In this document: in pieces, positions 1 through 8,605 of the stretch
How positions within the stretch are numbered: the stretch's first letter is position 1
How the letters are laid out: every line of letters begins with the position of its first letter
Assembly: GCA_021816585.1 (NCBI GenBank)
Contig: JAKAXL010000006.1
Span: 1 to 64,000, forward strand
Length of the DNA: 64,000 nucleotides
Source of the DNA: Pseudomonadota bacterium
Lineage (GTDB): Bacteria > Pseudomonadota > Gammaproteobacteria > Burkholderiales > Burkholderiaceae_C
Direction of reading: 5' to 3'
Made by a program: the position numbers and the translations under genes
The notes under the pieces: generated by a model
Database searches by the model: none
What the model saw: only the letters and a program-made list of their open reading frames with translations
Told to the model about the DNA's origin: nothing

Positions 1-549
1 GATCTCAAGCCCCGCGGCGTCGGCACCTGCGGCCGGCGCATCGGCCTCGACGCCGCAGGCGGCGGCTGCGGCGCCGGCCCGCTCGGGACAGGCGCCGGCA
101 CAGCCCGCGTTGTCGCCTGCTGGCGTCAATGGCGGCGCCCTGGGAATCGATGCCATCGACCGCATGCTGCGCGAGGTCGCCGTGATGGGGCCGCAGGCGA
201 CGAGCGCACGCCTGCAGGCGCTGCAGGCGCTGGGCGGCCGGCGCAGCCCGCAGCAGCGCCTGGAACTGGCCTACCTGCTGCTGACCCGCGCCGCGCCGGG
301 CTCCGAAGACGCGGCGCAGGCACGTGAATTGCTTAAGGGGCTGGACCGACAGTCCGACGACGTGGCCGGCCGGCAGTTCGTGCGTCTGCTGGATCGGCTG
401 GGCCGCCAGGCCGTGGAACTGTCGCAGAGCCGCGCCGACCTGGCCAAGGCAACCCGCAAGGCGGCCGAGCTGGAGGACAAGATCGGCCAGATCAAGAACC
501 TGGAGGTGCAGTTGCAGAATCGCTCGCAAAGCCGCGGGAGTACCAGGCG

Positions 550-553
<4 letters not shown>
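1..553 (+). CDS. QseG-like protein, C-terminal part (5' end outside window)
   Basis: The reading frame is already open at base 2 and ends at 553, so only the last 183 or so residues are present. The visible part starts with an Ala/Pro-rich linker, continues into a helical region, and ends in a charged coiled coil (…ADLAKATRKAAELEDKIG…). Its stop overlaps the next start (ATGA, 550-553), which couples it to a sigma54 response regulator. In enterobacteria the gene between the sensor kinase GlrK (QseE) and the regulator GlrR (QseF) encodes the outer-membrane lipoprotein QseG, which also ends in a coiled coil. Position and shape suggest the same role here. Sequence similarity is too weak to be sure, and the lipoprotein signal would lie outside the window. 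Confidence 0.6.
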
Positions 554-1893
<1,340 letters not shown>

Positions 1894-1943
1894 AGGGCCG
1901 TGGCCCCCGGCGCGGCGCCGCGATGCTCCGCGCAGGACCCAGT

Positions 1944-1961
1944 TGTCGCTCCACGGCGACA
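1944..1961 (+). promoter_or_regulatory. GlrR-type activator box 1 (TGTC-N10-GACA)
   Basis: Bases 1944-1961 read TGTC, ten bases, GACA. The dyad extends to TTGTCG / CGACAA (1943-1948 / 1957-1962). This matches exactly the enterobacterial GlrR (QseF) motif described for glmY. It lies about 195 bp upstream of the predicted start of the sigma54 transcript, within the usual range for an enhancer-binding activator. Confidence 0.75.
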
Positions 1962-2007
1962 AAATTCCCGTTTCTTGGCGCGGGCTTGGCGGCCCCCGTC
2001 GGACTCC

Positions 2008-2025
2008 TGTCGGGCTCCGGCGACA
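2008..2025 (+). promoter_or_regulatory. GlrR-type activator box 2 (TGTC-N10-GACA)
   Basis: This second exact TGTC-N10-GACA match has longer arms, CCTGTCG / CGACAGG (2006-2012 / 2021-2027). Its centre is 64 bp from that of box 1, about six helical turns, so both boxes face the same side of the DNA. It lies about 130 bp upstream of the predicted transcript start. Confidence 0.78.
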
Positions 2026-2089
2026 GGTCGCCCCCGGCCTCGCGCCGATGCTTCGCGCGGCGTCCCCCGGCATGCGTTGAGTCCCCATG

Positions 2090-2102
2090 CAAGTTGTTGA
2101 TT
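2090..2102 (-). promoter_or_regulatory. consensus IHF binding site
   Basis: Read on the minus strand, 2090-2102 fits WATCAA-N4-TTR at every position; on the plus strand it is CAA, GTTG, TTGATT. It lies between the activator boxes and the -24/-12 promoter. DNA bending by IHF at that place normally brings an enhancer-bound regulator to sigma54 polymerase. Confidence 0.7.
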
Positions 2103-2121
2103 CGACGTGAATTGCTCAAGC

Positions 2122-2137
2122 TGGCACGGCGTATGCA
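2122..2137 (+). promoter_or_regulatory. sigma54 (-24/-12) promoter
   Basis: TGGCACGGCGTATGCA matches the sigma54 consensus TGGCACG-N4-TTGCW at all but one position (A for the first T of TTGC). The invariant GG (2123-2124) and GC (2135-2136) are 10 bases apart, the required spacing. Transcription should start near 2148. The nearest sigma54 activator gene is glrR, immediately upstream, whose predicted binding boxes precede this promoter. Confidence 0.82.
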
Positions 2138-2147
2138 TATTCCCTGG

Positions 2148-2291
2148 CGAGAGGGCCCTGGATGTGCCGCTGCGGCGACCCGGGGTCCGCCTCGAAGCAC
2201 CCCTTGAAGCACCCCGAATCCGCCGCGCAGCCTTCGGCTACGCGTGGCCCGCAATCCCCCCTTGGCCAAGCCGCGTGCTTGGCATTTTTTT
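2148..2291 (+). ncRNA. predicted sigma54/GlrR-dependent small RNA (about 145 nt)
   Basis: The -24/-12 promoter predicts a start near 2148, and an intrinsic terminator ends at 2291, so the transcript would be about 144 nt. Within it, 2222-2248 folds into a strong hairpin: seven pairs, a two-base lateral bulge, four pairs and a UUC loop. The preceding segment contains the direct repeat GAAGCACCCC at 2194-2203 and 2206-2215, which is C-rich and a possible seed for pairing with G-rich ribosome-binding sites. Enterobacterial GlmY is likewise a GlrR/IHF/sigma54-dependent small RNA with a bulged stem. I see no primary-sequence homology to claim that name, and the target is unknown. The same transcript could instead be an attenuated leader of the downstream helicase gene. 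Confidence 0.68.
2265..2291 (+). terminator. intrinsic terminator of the predicted small RNA
   Basis: GCCAAGC (2265-2271), a five-base loop and GCTTGGC (2277-2283) form a perfect 7-bp stem, followed by A and seven Ts (2285-2291). It separates the sigma54 unit from the helicase gene that starts 88 bp later. Confidence 0.8.
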
Positions 2292-2378
2292 GCCCGCCGC
2301 ACGCGCACCGTGTTGCGCATGGCGCGCGTGGCGCACAATGTCGACCCGGGCGCCAGGCGCCCGCGTCCGGATCCACCC

Positions 2379-4268
2379 ATGCATTCCACCGAAACCACTG
2401 CGCCCGCGGGCGATGACGCGCCGCAGGCGGCGCCCGGCTTCGAGCAGCTCGGCCTGCCCGAGGCGCTGCTTCGATCGCTGCGCGACGTCGGCTACGAGAG
2501 CCCGTCGCCGATCCAGGCGGCGAGCATTCCGCCGCTGCTCGACGGTCGCGACCTGCTCGGCCAGGCGCAGACCGGCACCGGCAAGACGGCCGCCTTCGCG
2601 CTGCCGATCCTGGCGCGCGTCGACGTGTCGCGTCCGCTGACCCAGGCACTGGTGCTGGCGCCGACGCGCGAGCTGGCGATCCAGGTCGCCGAGGCCTTCT
2701 CCCGCTATGCGTCGCACCTGCCCGGATTCCACGTGCTGCCGGTGTACGGCGGACAGAGCTATACGCCGCAGCTGGCGGCGCTGCGCCGCGGCGCGCACGT
2801 CGTGGTCGGCACCCCCGGGCGCATCATCGACCACCTCGAGCGCGGCACCCTCAAGCTCGACGCGCTGCGCCAGCTGGTGCTCGACGAGGCCGACGAGATG
2901 CTGCGCATGGGCTTCATCGACGATGTCGAGCGCATCCTCGCCAGCACGCCGCCGCAACGCCAGGTGGCGCTGTTCTCGGCCACCATGCCGGCGCAGATCC
3001 GCGCCATCGCGCAGCGTCACCTGCGCGAGCCGGCGCAGATCACCATCAAGGCGCGCACCCGCACCGCCAGCGGGGTGGAGCAGCGCTACTGGATGGTGGG
3101 CGGAATGCACAAGCTCGACGCCCTCACGCGCATCCTCGAGGTGGAGAGCTTCGATGCGATGATCGTGTTCGCGCGCACCAAGGTGGCGACCGAGGAACTG
3201 GCGGAAAAGCTCGCGGCGCGCGGGTTCTCCACCGCCGCGCTCAACGGCGATATCCAGCAGGCGCAACGCGAACGCACGGTCCAGCGCCTGAAGGACGGGC
3301 AGATCGACATCCTGGTGGCCACCGACGTGGCGGCGCGCGGGCTCGATGTCGATCGCATCAGCCACGTGGTCAATTACGACATTCCCACCGATACCGAGTC
3401 CTACGTGCATCGCATCGGGCGCACCGGACGCGCGGGGCGCAGCGGGCAGGCCATCCTGTTCGTGACGCCGCGCGAGCGCCATCTGCTGCAGGCCATCGAG
3501 CGCGCCACGCGCCAGCGCATCGAGCCGATGCAACTGCCCAGCGTGGAGGCGGTCAACGATCGTCGCACCGCACGCTTCTTCGAGCGCATCGCGCAGACCC
3601 TGGAGCAGGACGGCGAGCTGCGTGTGTATTCCGAGCTCGTCGAGCGCTACGAGCGCGAGCACGACGTGCCGGCGCGCGAGATCGCCGCCGCGCTGGCCAG
3701 CCTGCTGCAAGGCGGCAAGCCGCTGCTGCTCGACGCCGCCGCCGCAGCGACCTCGCCCGCGCGCGAACGCCCGCCGCGCGAATCCGCTGCGCCGGCGGCG
3801 CGCCGCGCCGCGCGCGAAGCCGGGCCCGAGCACGCGGCGCCGGCGCGTGCGCAGCGCAGCCTGCAGCAACTCGCCGACCAGGCGATGTCGGACCTGGAGA
3901 ACTCGCGCGCGGCGGCGCGCGCGCGGGCGACGCCCGGCGCCATGCTGACCTACCGCGCGGACATCGGACGCGAGCACGGCGTCGAGGTGCGCAACCTGGT
4001 CGGAGCCATCGCCAACGAGACCGGGCTGGACAACAGCCGCATCGGCAACATCGCGATCCGCCGCGACTACAGCCTGATCGAGCTGCCGGCCGACATGCCG
4101 CGCGACGTGCTGCGGGTGCTGCAGCGCCTGCGCGTGCTCGGCCGCCCGCTGGGCCTGGCGCCGGCGCAGCCGGCGGGCGAGGGGCCGCCGCCCCGGCGTG
4201 GCGCGGCCGGTGCCCGCGGCGCCGCGCCGCGCGCGCCGGCTGCGCCGCGGCGCAAGCCGACGCGCTGA
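2379..4268 (+). CDS. deaD: DEAD-box ATP-dependent RNA helicase, DeaD/CsdA type
   Basis: The 629-residue protein unwinds structured RNA, in ribosome assembly and mRNA turnover in characterised relatives. All signature motifs are present: Q motif near residue 44, AQTGTGKT (63-70), PTREL (95-99), DEAD (169-172), SAT (200-202) and HRIGRTGR in the second RecA domain. An Ala/Arg-rich low-complexity linker leads to a DbpA-type RNA-binding domain (about 535-605) and a short basic tail. That domain and the overall length match DeaD/CsdA better than RhlE or SrmB. I chose the ATG at 2379 because the frame upstream of it runs back across the terminator at 2265-2291 and has no helicase-like sequence. Its own promoter, if any, must lie in 2292-2378. 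Confidence 0.9.
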   Translation: MHSTETTAPAGDDAPQAAPGFEQLGLPEALLRSLRDVGYESPSPIQAASIPPLLDGRDLLGQAQTGTGKTAAFALPILARVDVSRPLTQALVLAPTRELAIQVAEAFSRYASHLPGFHVLPVYGGQSYTPQLAALRRGAHVVVGTPGRIIDHLERGTLKLDALRQLVLDEADEMLRMGFIDDVERILASTPPQRQVALFSATMPAQIRAIAQRHLREPAQITIKARTRTASGVEQRYWMVGGMHKLDALTRILEVESFDAMIVFARTKVATEELAEKLAARGFSTAALNGDIQQAQRERTVQRLKDGQIDILVATDVAARGLDVDRISHVVNYDIPTDTESYVHRIGRTGRAGRSGQAILFVTPRERHLLQAIERATRQRIEPMQLPSVEAVNDRRTARFFERIAQTLEQDGELRVYSELVERYEREHDVPAREIAAALASLLQGGKPLLLDAAAAATSPARERPPRESAAPAARRAAREAGPEHAAPARAQRSLQQLADQAMSDLENSRAAARARATPGAMLTYRADIGREHGVEVRNLVGAIANETGLDNSRIGNIAIRRDYSLIELPADMPRDVLRVLQRLRVLGRPLGLAPAQPAGEGPPPRRGAAGARGAAPRAPAAPRRKPTR

Positions 4269-4296
4269 GGCACGGCCCGGCGAGCTTGCGCGATCG

Positions 4297-5532
4297 ATGC
4301 TGAACCGCCTCTGGCTCGGCCTGTTCGTCGCCGCGGCGGCGGCCGCGCTGGGACGCTGGTGGATCGGCGGGGATGCCGCCGTGTTCGGGGCCATCGTCGC
4401 CAGCCTGTTCGCGATGGCGAAGCTGTCGGTCGACGTGATGGTGCTGCTGTTCGGCACGCTCACGCTGTGGCTGGGACTGCTGGCGATCGCCGAACGAGCC
4501 CGGCTGGTGCAGGCGCTGGCTCGGGCGCTGGGGCCGGTGTTCTCGCGCCTCCTGCCCGAAGTGCCGCCGGGGCATCCGGCGCTGGGCCTGATCACGCTGA
4601 ACATGGCCGCCAACATGCTGGGGCTGGACAACGCGGCGACGCCGATCGGGCTCAAGGCGATGCGCGAGCTGCAGAGCCTGAACCCCAGCGCCGACACGGC
4701 GAGCAATGCGCAGATCATGTTCCTGGTGCTCAACGCGTCGTCGCTGACCCTGTTGCCGGTCAGTATCTTCATGTACCGCGCGCAGCAGGGCGCCGCCGAT
4801 CCGACGCTGGTGTTCCTGCCGATCCTGCTGGCCACCAGCGCGTCGACGCTGACCGGCTTGTTCAGCGTGGCGCTGGTGCAGCGCCTGCCGCTGCGCGATG
4901 CGCGCTCGCTGGCCTGGATCGCCGCCGGGCTGCTCGGTTACGCGCTGGTGCTGGCCGGGCTGGCCTCGCTGTCGGCGGCGGCGCTGGCGCGCGTGTCGGA
5001 ACTCGCCGGCAACCTGATGCTGTTCGGGGTGATCATGCTGTTCCTGCTCGTCGGGGCATGGCGACGCGTGCCGGTGTACGAGGCGTTCATCGATGGCGCG
5101 CGCCAGGGCTTCGACGTGGCGCGCGACTTGCTCCCCTACCTGGTCGCGATGCTGTGCGCGGTCGGCGCGCTGCGCGCGTCCGGGGCGCTCGACATGGTGC
5201 TGCAACTGGTGCGCTGGATCGTGCACCACCTGGGCCTGGACACGCGTTTCGTCGACGCGCTGCCCACGGCGCTGGTGAAGCCCTTTTCCGGAAGCGCCGC
5301 GCGCGCGATGCTGATCGAGACCATGCACCACGACGGGGTCGACAGCTTTCCCGCGCTGACCGCGGCGACCATGCAGGGCAGCACGGAGACGACCTTCTAC
5401 GTGCTCGCGGTGTACTTCGGCGCCGTCGGGGTGCGCCGCGCGCGCCACGCGGTCGCCTGCGCGCTGCTGGCCGACCTGGCCGGCGTGGTGGCGTCGATCC
5501 TGGTGTGCTACTGGTTCTTCGGTTCGCGCTGA
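4297..5532 (+). CDS. SpmA-SpmB fusion membrane protein (nucleoside-recognition/Gate domains)
   Basis: This 411-residue polytopic membrane protein joins the two halves found separately in sporulating Firmicutes. The N-terminal half carries SpmA-like sequence (…LNMAANMLGLDNAATPIG…). The C-terminal half carries SpmB-like sequence (…VKPFSGSAARAMLIETM… and …MQGSTETTFYVLAVYFG…). Both halves have Gate (nucleoside-recognition) domains with several hydrophobic segments. The fusion occurs in many non-sporulating proteobacteria, where its substrate is unknown, so 'spore maturation' is only a family name. It starts 28 bp after the helicase stop and may be co-transcribed with it. The ATG at 4297 begins directly before the first hydrophobic segment. 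Confidence 0.85.
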   Translation: MLNRLWLGLFVAAAAAALGRWWIGGDAAVFGAIVASLFAMAKLSVDVMVLLFGTLTLWLGLLAIAERARLVQALARALGPVFSRLLPEVPPGHPALGLITLNMAANMLGLDNAATPIGLKAMRELQSLNPSADTASNAQIMFLVLNASSLTLLPVSIFMYRAQQGAADPTLVFLPILLATSASTLTGLFSVALVQRLPLRDARSLAWIAAGLLGYALVLAGLASLSAAALARVSELAGNLMLFGVIMLFLLVGAWRRVPVYEAFIDGARQGFDVARDLLPYLVAMLCAVGALRASGALDMVLQLVRWIVHHLGLDTRFVDALPTALVKPFSGSAARAMLIETMHHDGVDSFPALTAATMQGSTETTFYVLAVYFGAVGVRRARHAVACALLADLAGVVASILVCYWFFGSR

Positions 5533-5557
5533 GCCGCGCGCGGCGCCTGCCGCGGTG

Positions 5558-6691
5558 TCAGACGATGGCCAGGTATTCGGTGCCGCTGCCGGGGTCGGAC
5601 TGGTCGTGCCGGCTGTCGAGCTTGATGCGCAGACGCAGGTCGTTCACGGAATCGGCGTTGCGCAGCGCGTCCTCGTAGGAGATCACCTCCTGTTCGTACA
5701 GGTCGAACAGGGCCTGGTCGAAGGTCTGCATGCCGAGTTCGCGGGAGCGTCGCATCACGTCCTTGATCTCCCCGACCTCTCCCTTGAAGACGTGATCCGA
5801 AATCAGCGGGGAGTTGATCATCACCTCCACCGCGGCCACCCGCCCGCGTCCGTCCAGCCGCGGCACCAGGCGTTGCGAGATCATCGCCCGCAGGTTCAGC
5901 GACAGATCCATCAGCAGCTGCGATCGCCTCTCCTCGGGGAAGAAGTTGATGGCGCGGTCGAGCGCCTGGTTGGCGCTGTTGGCGTGCATGGTCGCCAGCA
6001 CCAGGTGGCCGGTCTCGGCGAAAGCCACCGCGTGATCCATGCTCTCGCGGTCGCGGATCTCTCCCATCAGGATCACGTCGGGGGCCTGGCGCATGCTGTT
6101 CTTCAGCGCCGCTTCCCAGCTCTCGGTGTCGAGCCCCACCTCGCGCTGCGTGATGATGCAGTTCTTGTGGCCGTGCACGAATTCGATCGGGTCCTCGATG
6201 GTCACGATGTGGCCGCGGCTGTGCTCGTTGCGCCAGTCCAGCATGGCCGCCATCGACGTGCTCTTGCCGCTGCCCGTGGCGCCGACCAGCACGATCAGGC
6301 CGCGCTTGCTCATCGTCAGTTCCTCGAGCACGCGCGGCAGGCCGAGGCCGCGGATCGACGGAAGCTGCTGCGGGATCAGCCGCAGCACCAGTCCGATGCG
6401 GCCCTGCTGCACGAAGGCGTTGACCCGGAAGCGTCCGATGCCTCCCGGCGAGATCGCGAAATTGCACTCCTTGTTGCGCTCGAACTCGGCAGTCTGGCGG
6501 TCGCTCATGATCGCGCGTGCCAGCGCCTGCGTGTGCTGCGCGCTCAGCGCCTGCGCCGACACCTTGTGCACCTCGCCGTCGATTTTCATCGCCGGCGGGA
6601 AGTCGGCCGTCAGGAACAGGTCGGAGCCGCCGCGCTGCACCAGGCTGCGCAACAGGTCGTGGACGAATCTCGAAGCCTGGTCACGTTCCAT
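5558..6691 (-). CDS. pilU: type IV pilus retraction ATPase PilU
   Basis: This 377-residue hexameric ATPase of the GspE/PilT family works with PilT to retract type IV pili from the cytoplasmic face. Walker A GATGSGKS lies at 137-144, followed by the Asp box (EDPIEF), Walker B (VILMGEIRD) and the His box around GHLVLATMHAN. It lacks the AIRNLIRE motif of PilT, which together with its longer C-terminus identifies PilU. It is the last gene of the leftward run pilT, cyclic-nucleotide-domain gene, pilU, separated from the middle gene by 25 bp. Confidence 0.93.
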   Translation of the reverse strand: MERDQASRFVHDLLRSLVQRGGSDLFLTADFPPAMKIDGEVHKVSAQALSAQHTQALARAIMSDRQTAEFERNKECNFAISPGGIGRFRVNAFVQQGRIGLVLRLIPQQLPSIRGLGLPRVLEELTMSKRGLIVLVGATGSGKSTSMAAMLDWRNEHSRGHIVTIEDPIEFVHGHKNCIITQREVGLDTESWEAALKNSMRQAPDVILMGEIRDRESMDHAVAFAETGHLVLATMHANSANQALDRAINFFPEERRSQLLMDLSLNLRAMISQRLVPRLDGRGRVAAVEVMINSPLISDHVFKGEVGEIKDVMRRSRELGMQTFDQALFDLYEQEVISYEDALRNADSVNDLRLRIKLDSRHDQSDPGSGTEYLAIV

Positions 6692-6716
6692 GGAGAACTC
6701 CCGGGTCCGGATGGGT

Positions 6717-7361
6717 TCAGGCCGAATCGCTGCTCGACGGCGTGCCGAGCTTGCGCAGGCGCAGCGACAGGCGACGCGCCAGCGACCCCACGATGCGCAC
6801 CGCCGAGGCCGGATCGCGTTCGATCAACGCGTCCAGCATGCGTGCCTCCAGCACGGCGATTTCGCTCGGGCGCAGGGTCGTGCAGTACGAGGCGCGCGGC
6901 CCGGCGTCGAGCAGGGACATTTCGCCGAGCACGCTGCCCGCGCGCGCCTCGGTCAGGCGAACGCGCTCGCCCCAGGGCTGCTGGCGGTCCACCGCGACGA
7001 CTCCATGCAGCACGATGAACATGAAGCTGCCGGGTTCGTTCTGCTCGATGACGTCGCGGTCGGCGTCGATGGTCCAGAACTCGAAATGCCGCGCGCACTG
7101 CTCCAGGTGCTGCCCCGACAGTCCCGTCATGAAGCGGTCCTGCGTCCACAGTTCCTTCAGTCGCCTGGCGGCCGGCTCGTGGGCCAGGCGCCGGCCGCCC
7201 AGCGCGCGCGCGCGCTCCGCCCAGCCCGGTGCCGCCACGGTGCTGGCGGCGGCTTCCTGGAAGCCGGTGGTGAAGAACTGCGACTCCGGGAACCCGTCAC
7301 GCTCGGTCTCGCTGTCGGGGCTCTGGCGTCCGGTGCGCAGGAATTCCAACACCTTTTTCAT
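6717..7361 (-). CDS. cyclic-nucleotide-binding-domain protein between pilT and pilU
   Basis: This 214-residue soluble protein contains one CAP_ED-like cyclic-nucleotide-binding fold. The domain spans about residues 75-195, with the beta-roll sequence …EQNEPGSFMFIVLHGVVAV… and the phosphate-cassette region …GSVLGEMSLLDAGPRASYC…, whose GE and R positions look intact. There is no helix-turn-helix after the domain, so it is not a Crp-like transcription factor. Its position in the pilT-pilU run suggests a regulator of pilus retraction that senses a nucleotide, which is an inference. Whether it binds cAMP, cGMP or nothing cannot be read from the sequence. Confidence 0.8.
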   Translation of the reverse strand: MKKVLEFLRTGRQSPDSETERDGFPESQFFTTGFQEAAASTVAAPGWAERARALGGRRLAHEPAARRLKELWTQDRFMTGLSGQHLEQCARHFEFWTIDADRDVIEQNEPGSFMFIVLHGVVAVDRQQPWGERVRLTEARAGSVLGEMSLLDAGPRASYCTTLRPSEIAVLEARMLDALIERDPASAVRIVGSLARRLSLRLRKLGTPSSSDSA

Positions 7362-7412
7362 GGTTCGCTGTCCTGGGCGGGTCTGGTGGGCGGCGCGGCA
7401 TCCGGCAGGGCT

Positions 7413-8459
7413 TCAGGCGCCCGGGAAATTCTCGGGCTGCTTGGCCTTCGAGCGCGCCTCGGCGGGCGAGATCAGGTTGCGCCGCACCAGGTCGGCGAGG
7501 TTCTGGTCCAGGGTCTGCATGCCGTAGGCCTGGCTGGTCTGGATCATCGAGTACATCTGCGCGACCTTGTTCTCGCGGATCAGGTTGCGGATCGCCGGCG
7601 TGCCGATCATGATTTCATGCGCCGCCACACGCCCGCTGCCGTCCTTGAGCTTGCACAGGGTCTGCGAGATCACGGCGACCAGGGCTTCGGACAGCATCGC
7701 CCGCACCATGTCCTTCTCGGCTGCGGGGAACACGTCGATGATGCGGTCGATGGTCTTGGGAGCCGAGGACGTATGAAGAGTCCCGAACACCAGGTGACCG
7801 GTCTCCGAGGCCGTCAGCGCCAGCCGGATGGTCTCCAGGTCCCGCATCTCCCCCACCAGGATCGAGTCCGGGTCCTCGCGCAGCGCCGAGCGCAGTGCGT
7901 TGGCGAAACTCAGCGTGTGCGGCCCCACCTCGCGCTGGTTGATCAGGCACTTCTTCGAGTCGTGCACGAATTCGATCGGATCCTCGATGGTGAGGATGTG
8001 CCCGTACTCGTTCTCGTTCAGGTGGTTCACCATCGCCGCGAGCGTGGTCGATTTGCCGGAGCCGGTGGGGCCGGTCACCAGCACCAGCCCGCGCGGCTTC
8101 AGCGCCAGTTCGCCGAAAATCTTCGGTGCGTTCAGGTCGTCCAGCGAGAGGATCTTGCTCGGGATCGTGCGAAATACCGCGCCGGCGCCGCGCTGGTGGT
8201 TGAACGCGTTCACGCGAAAGCGCGCCAGCCCGCTGATCTCGAAGGAGAAATCGACCTCGAAGTATTCCTCGTAATGCTTGCGCTGGATATCGCTCATGAT
8301 GTCGTAGACCATCGCATGGACCATCTTGTGGTCCAGCGGCTCGACATTGATGCGGCGCACATCGCCGTGCACCCTGATCATCGGCGGAAGTCCGGCGGAC
8401 AGGTGCAGGTCCGACGCGTTGTTTTTCACGCTGAAGGCCAACAATTGCGTGATATCCAC
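7413..8459 (-). CDS. pilT: type IV pilus retraction ATPase PilT
   Basis: This 348-residue ATPase powers pilus retraction for twitching motility and DNA uptake. Walker A GPTGSGKS lies at 130-137, Walker B is DSILVGEMRD, and the PilT-specific AIRNLIRE motif is present near the C-terminus. The start is a GTG at 8459, preceded on the minus strand by an AGGGAG ribosome-binding site. The gene is divergent from yggS, the usual pilT/yggS arrangement in proteobacteria, and leads the pilT-CNMP-pilU run. Confidence 0.96.
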   Translation of the reverse strand: MDITQLLAFSVKNNASDLHLSAGLPPMIRVHGDVRRINVEPLDHKMVHAMVYDIMSDIQRKHYEEYFEVDFSFEISGLARFRVNAFNHQRGAGAVFRTIPSKILSLDDLNAPKIFGELALKPRGLVLVTGPTGSGKSTTLAAMVNHLNENEYGHILTIEDPIEFVHDSKKCLINQREVGPHTLSFANALRSALREDPDSILVGEMRDLETIRLALTASETGHLVFGTLHTSSAPKTIDRIIDVFPAAEKDMVRAMLSEALVAVISQTLCKLKDGSGRVAAHEIMIGTPAIRNLIRENKVAQMYSMIQTSQAYGMQTLDQNLADLVRRNLISPAEARSKAKQPENFPGA

Positions 8460-8605
8460 TGCAATCTCCCTGATATTCTGGCGAGTCGAATGACAGACTT
8501 TATAGTAAGGCCAGGGCCCGATGCTCCACCGCTTTGCGCGCCCCGGCGACGGCGCGTGTTGTTTCGGCTACACGCCGACCCGCTTTTCCACTGCAGGCTT
8601 ACGCC

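Noticed and set aside
1980-2005. Possible third GlrR box between the two perfect ones
   Set aside because: Only one degenerate half (CGTC) is present; no GACA partner lies at the required spacing.
2162-2416. 84-codon open frame starting inside the predicted small RNA
   Set aside because: It crosses the intrinsic terminator at 2265-2291 and overlaps the start of deaD. It has no ribosome-binding site and low-complexity sequence.
2238-4835. 865-codon minus-strand frame opposite deaD and the SpmAB gene
   Set aside because: It is antisense to two well-supported genes. Long shadow frames are expected at this GC content, and its product is Arg/Gly/His-rich without domains.
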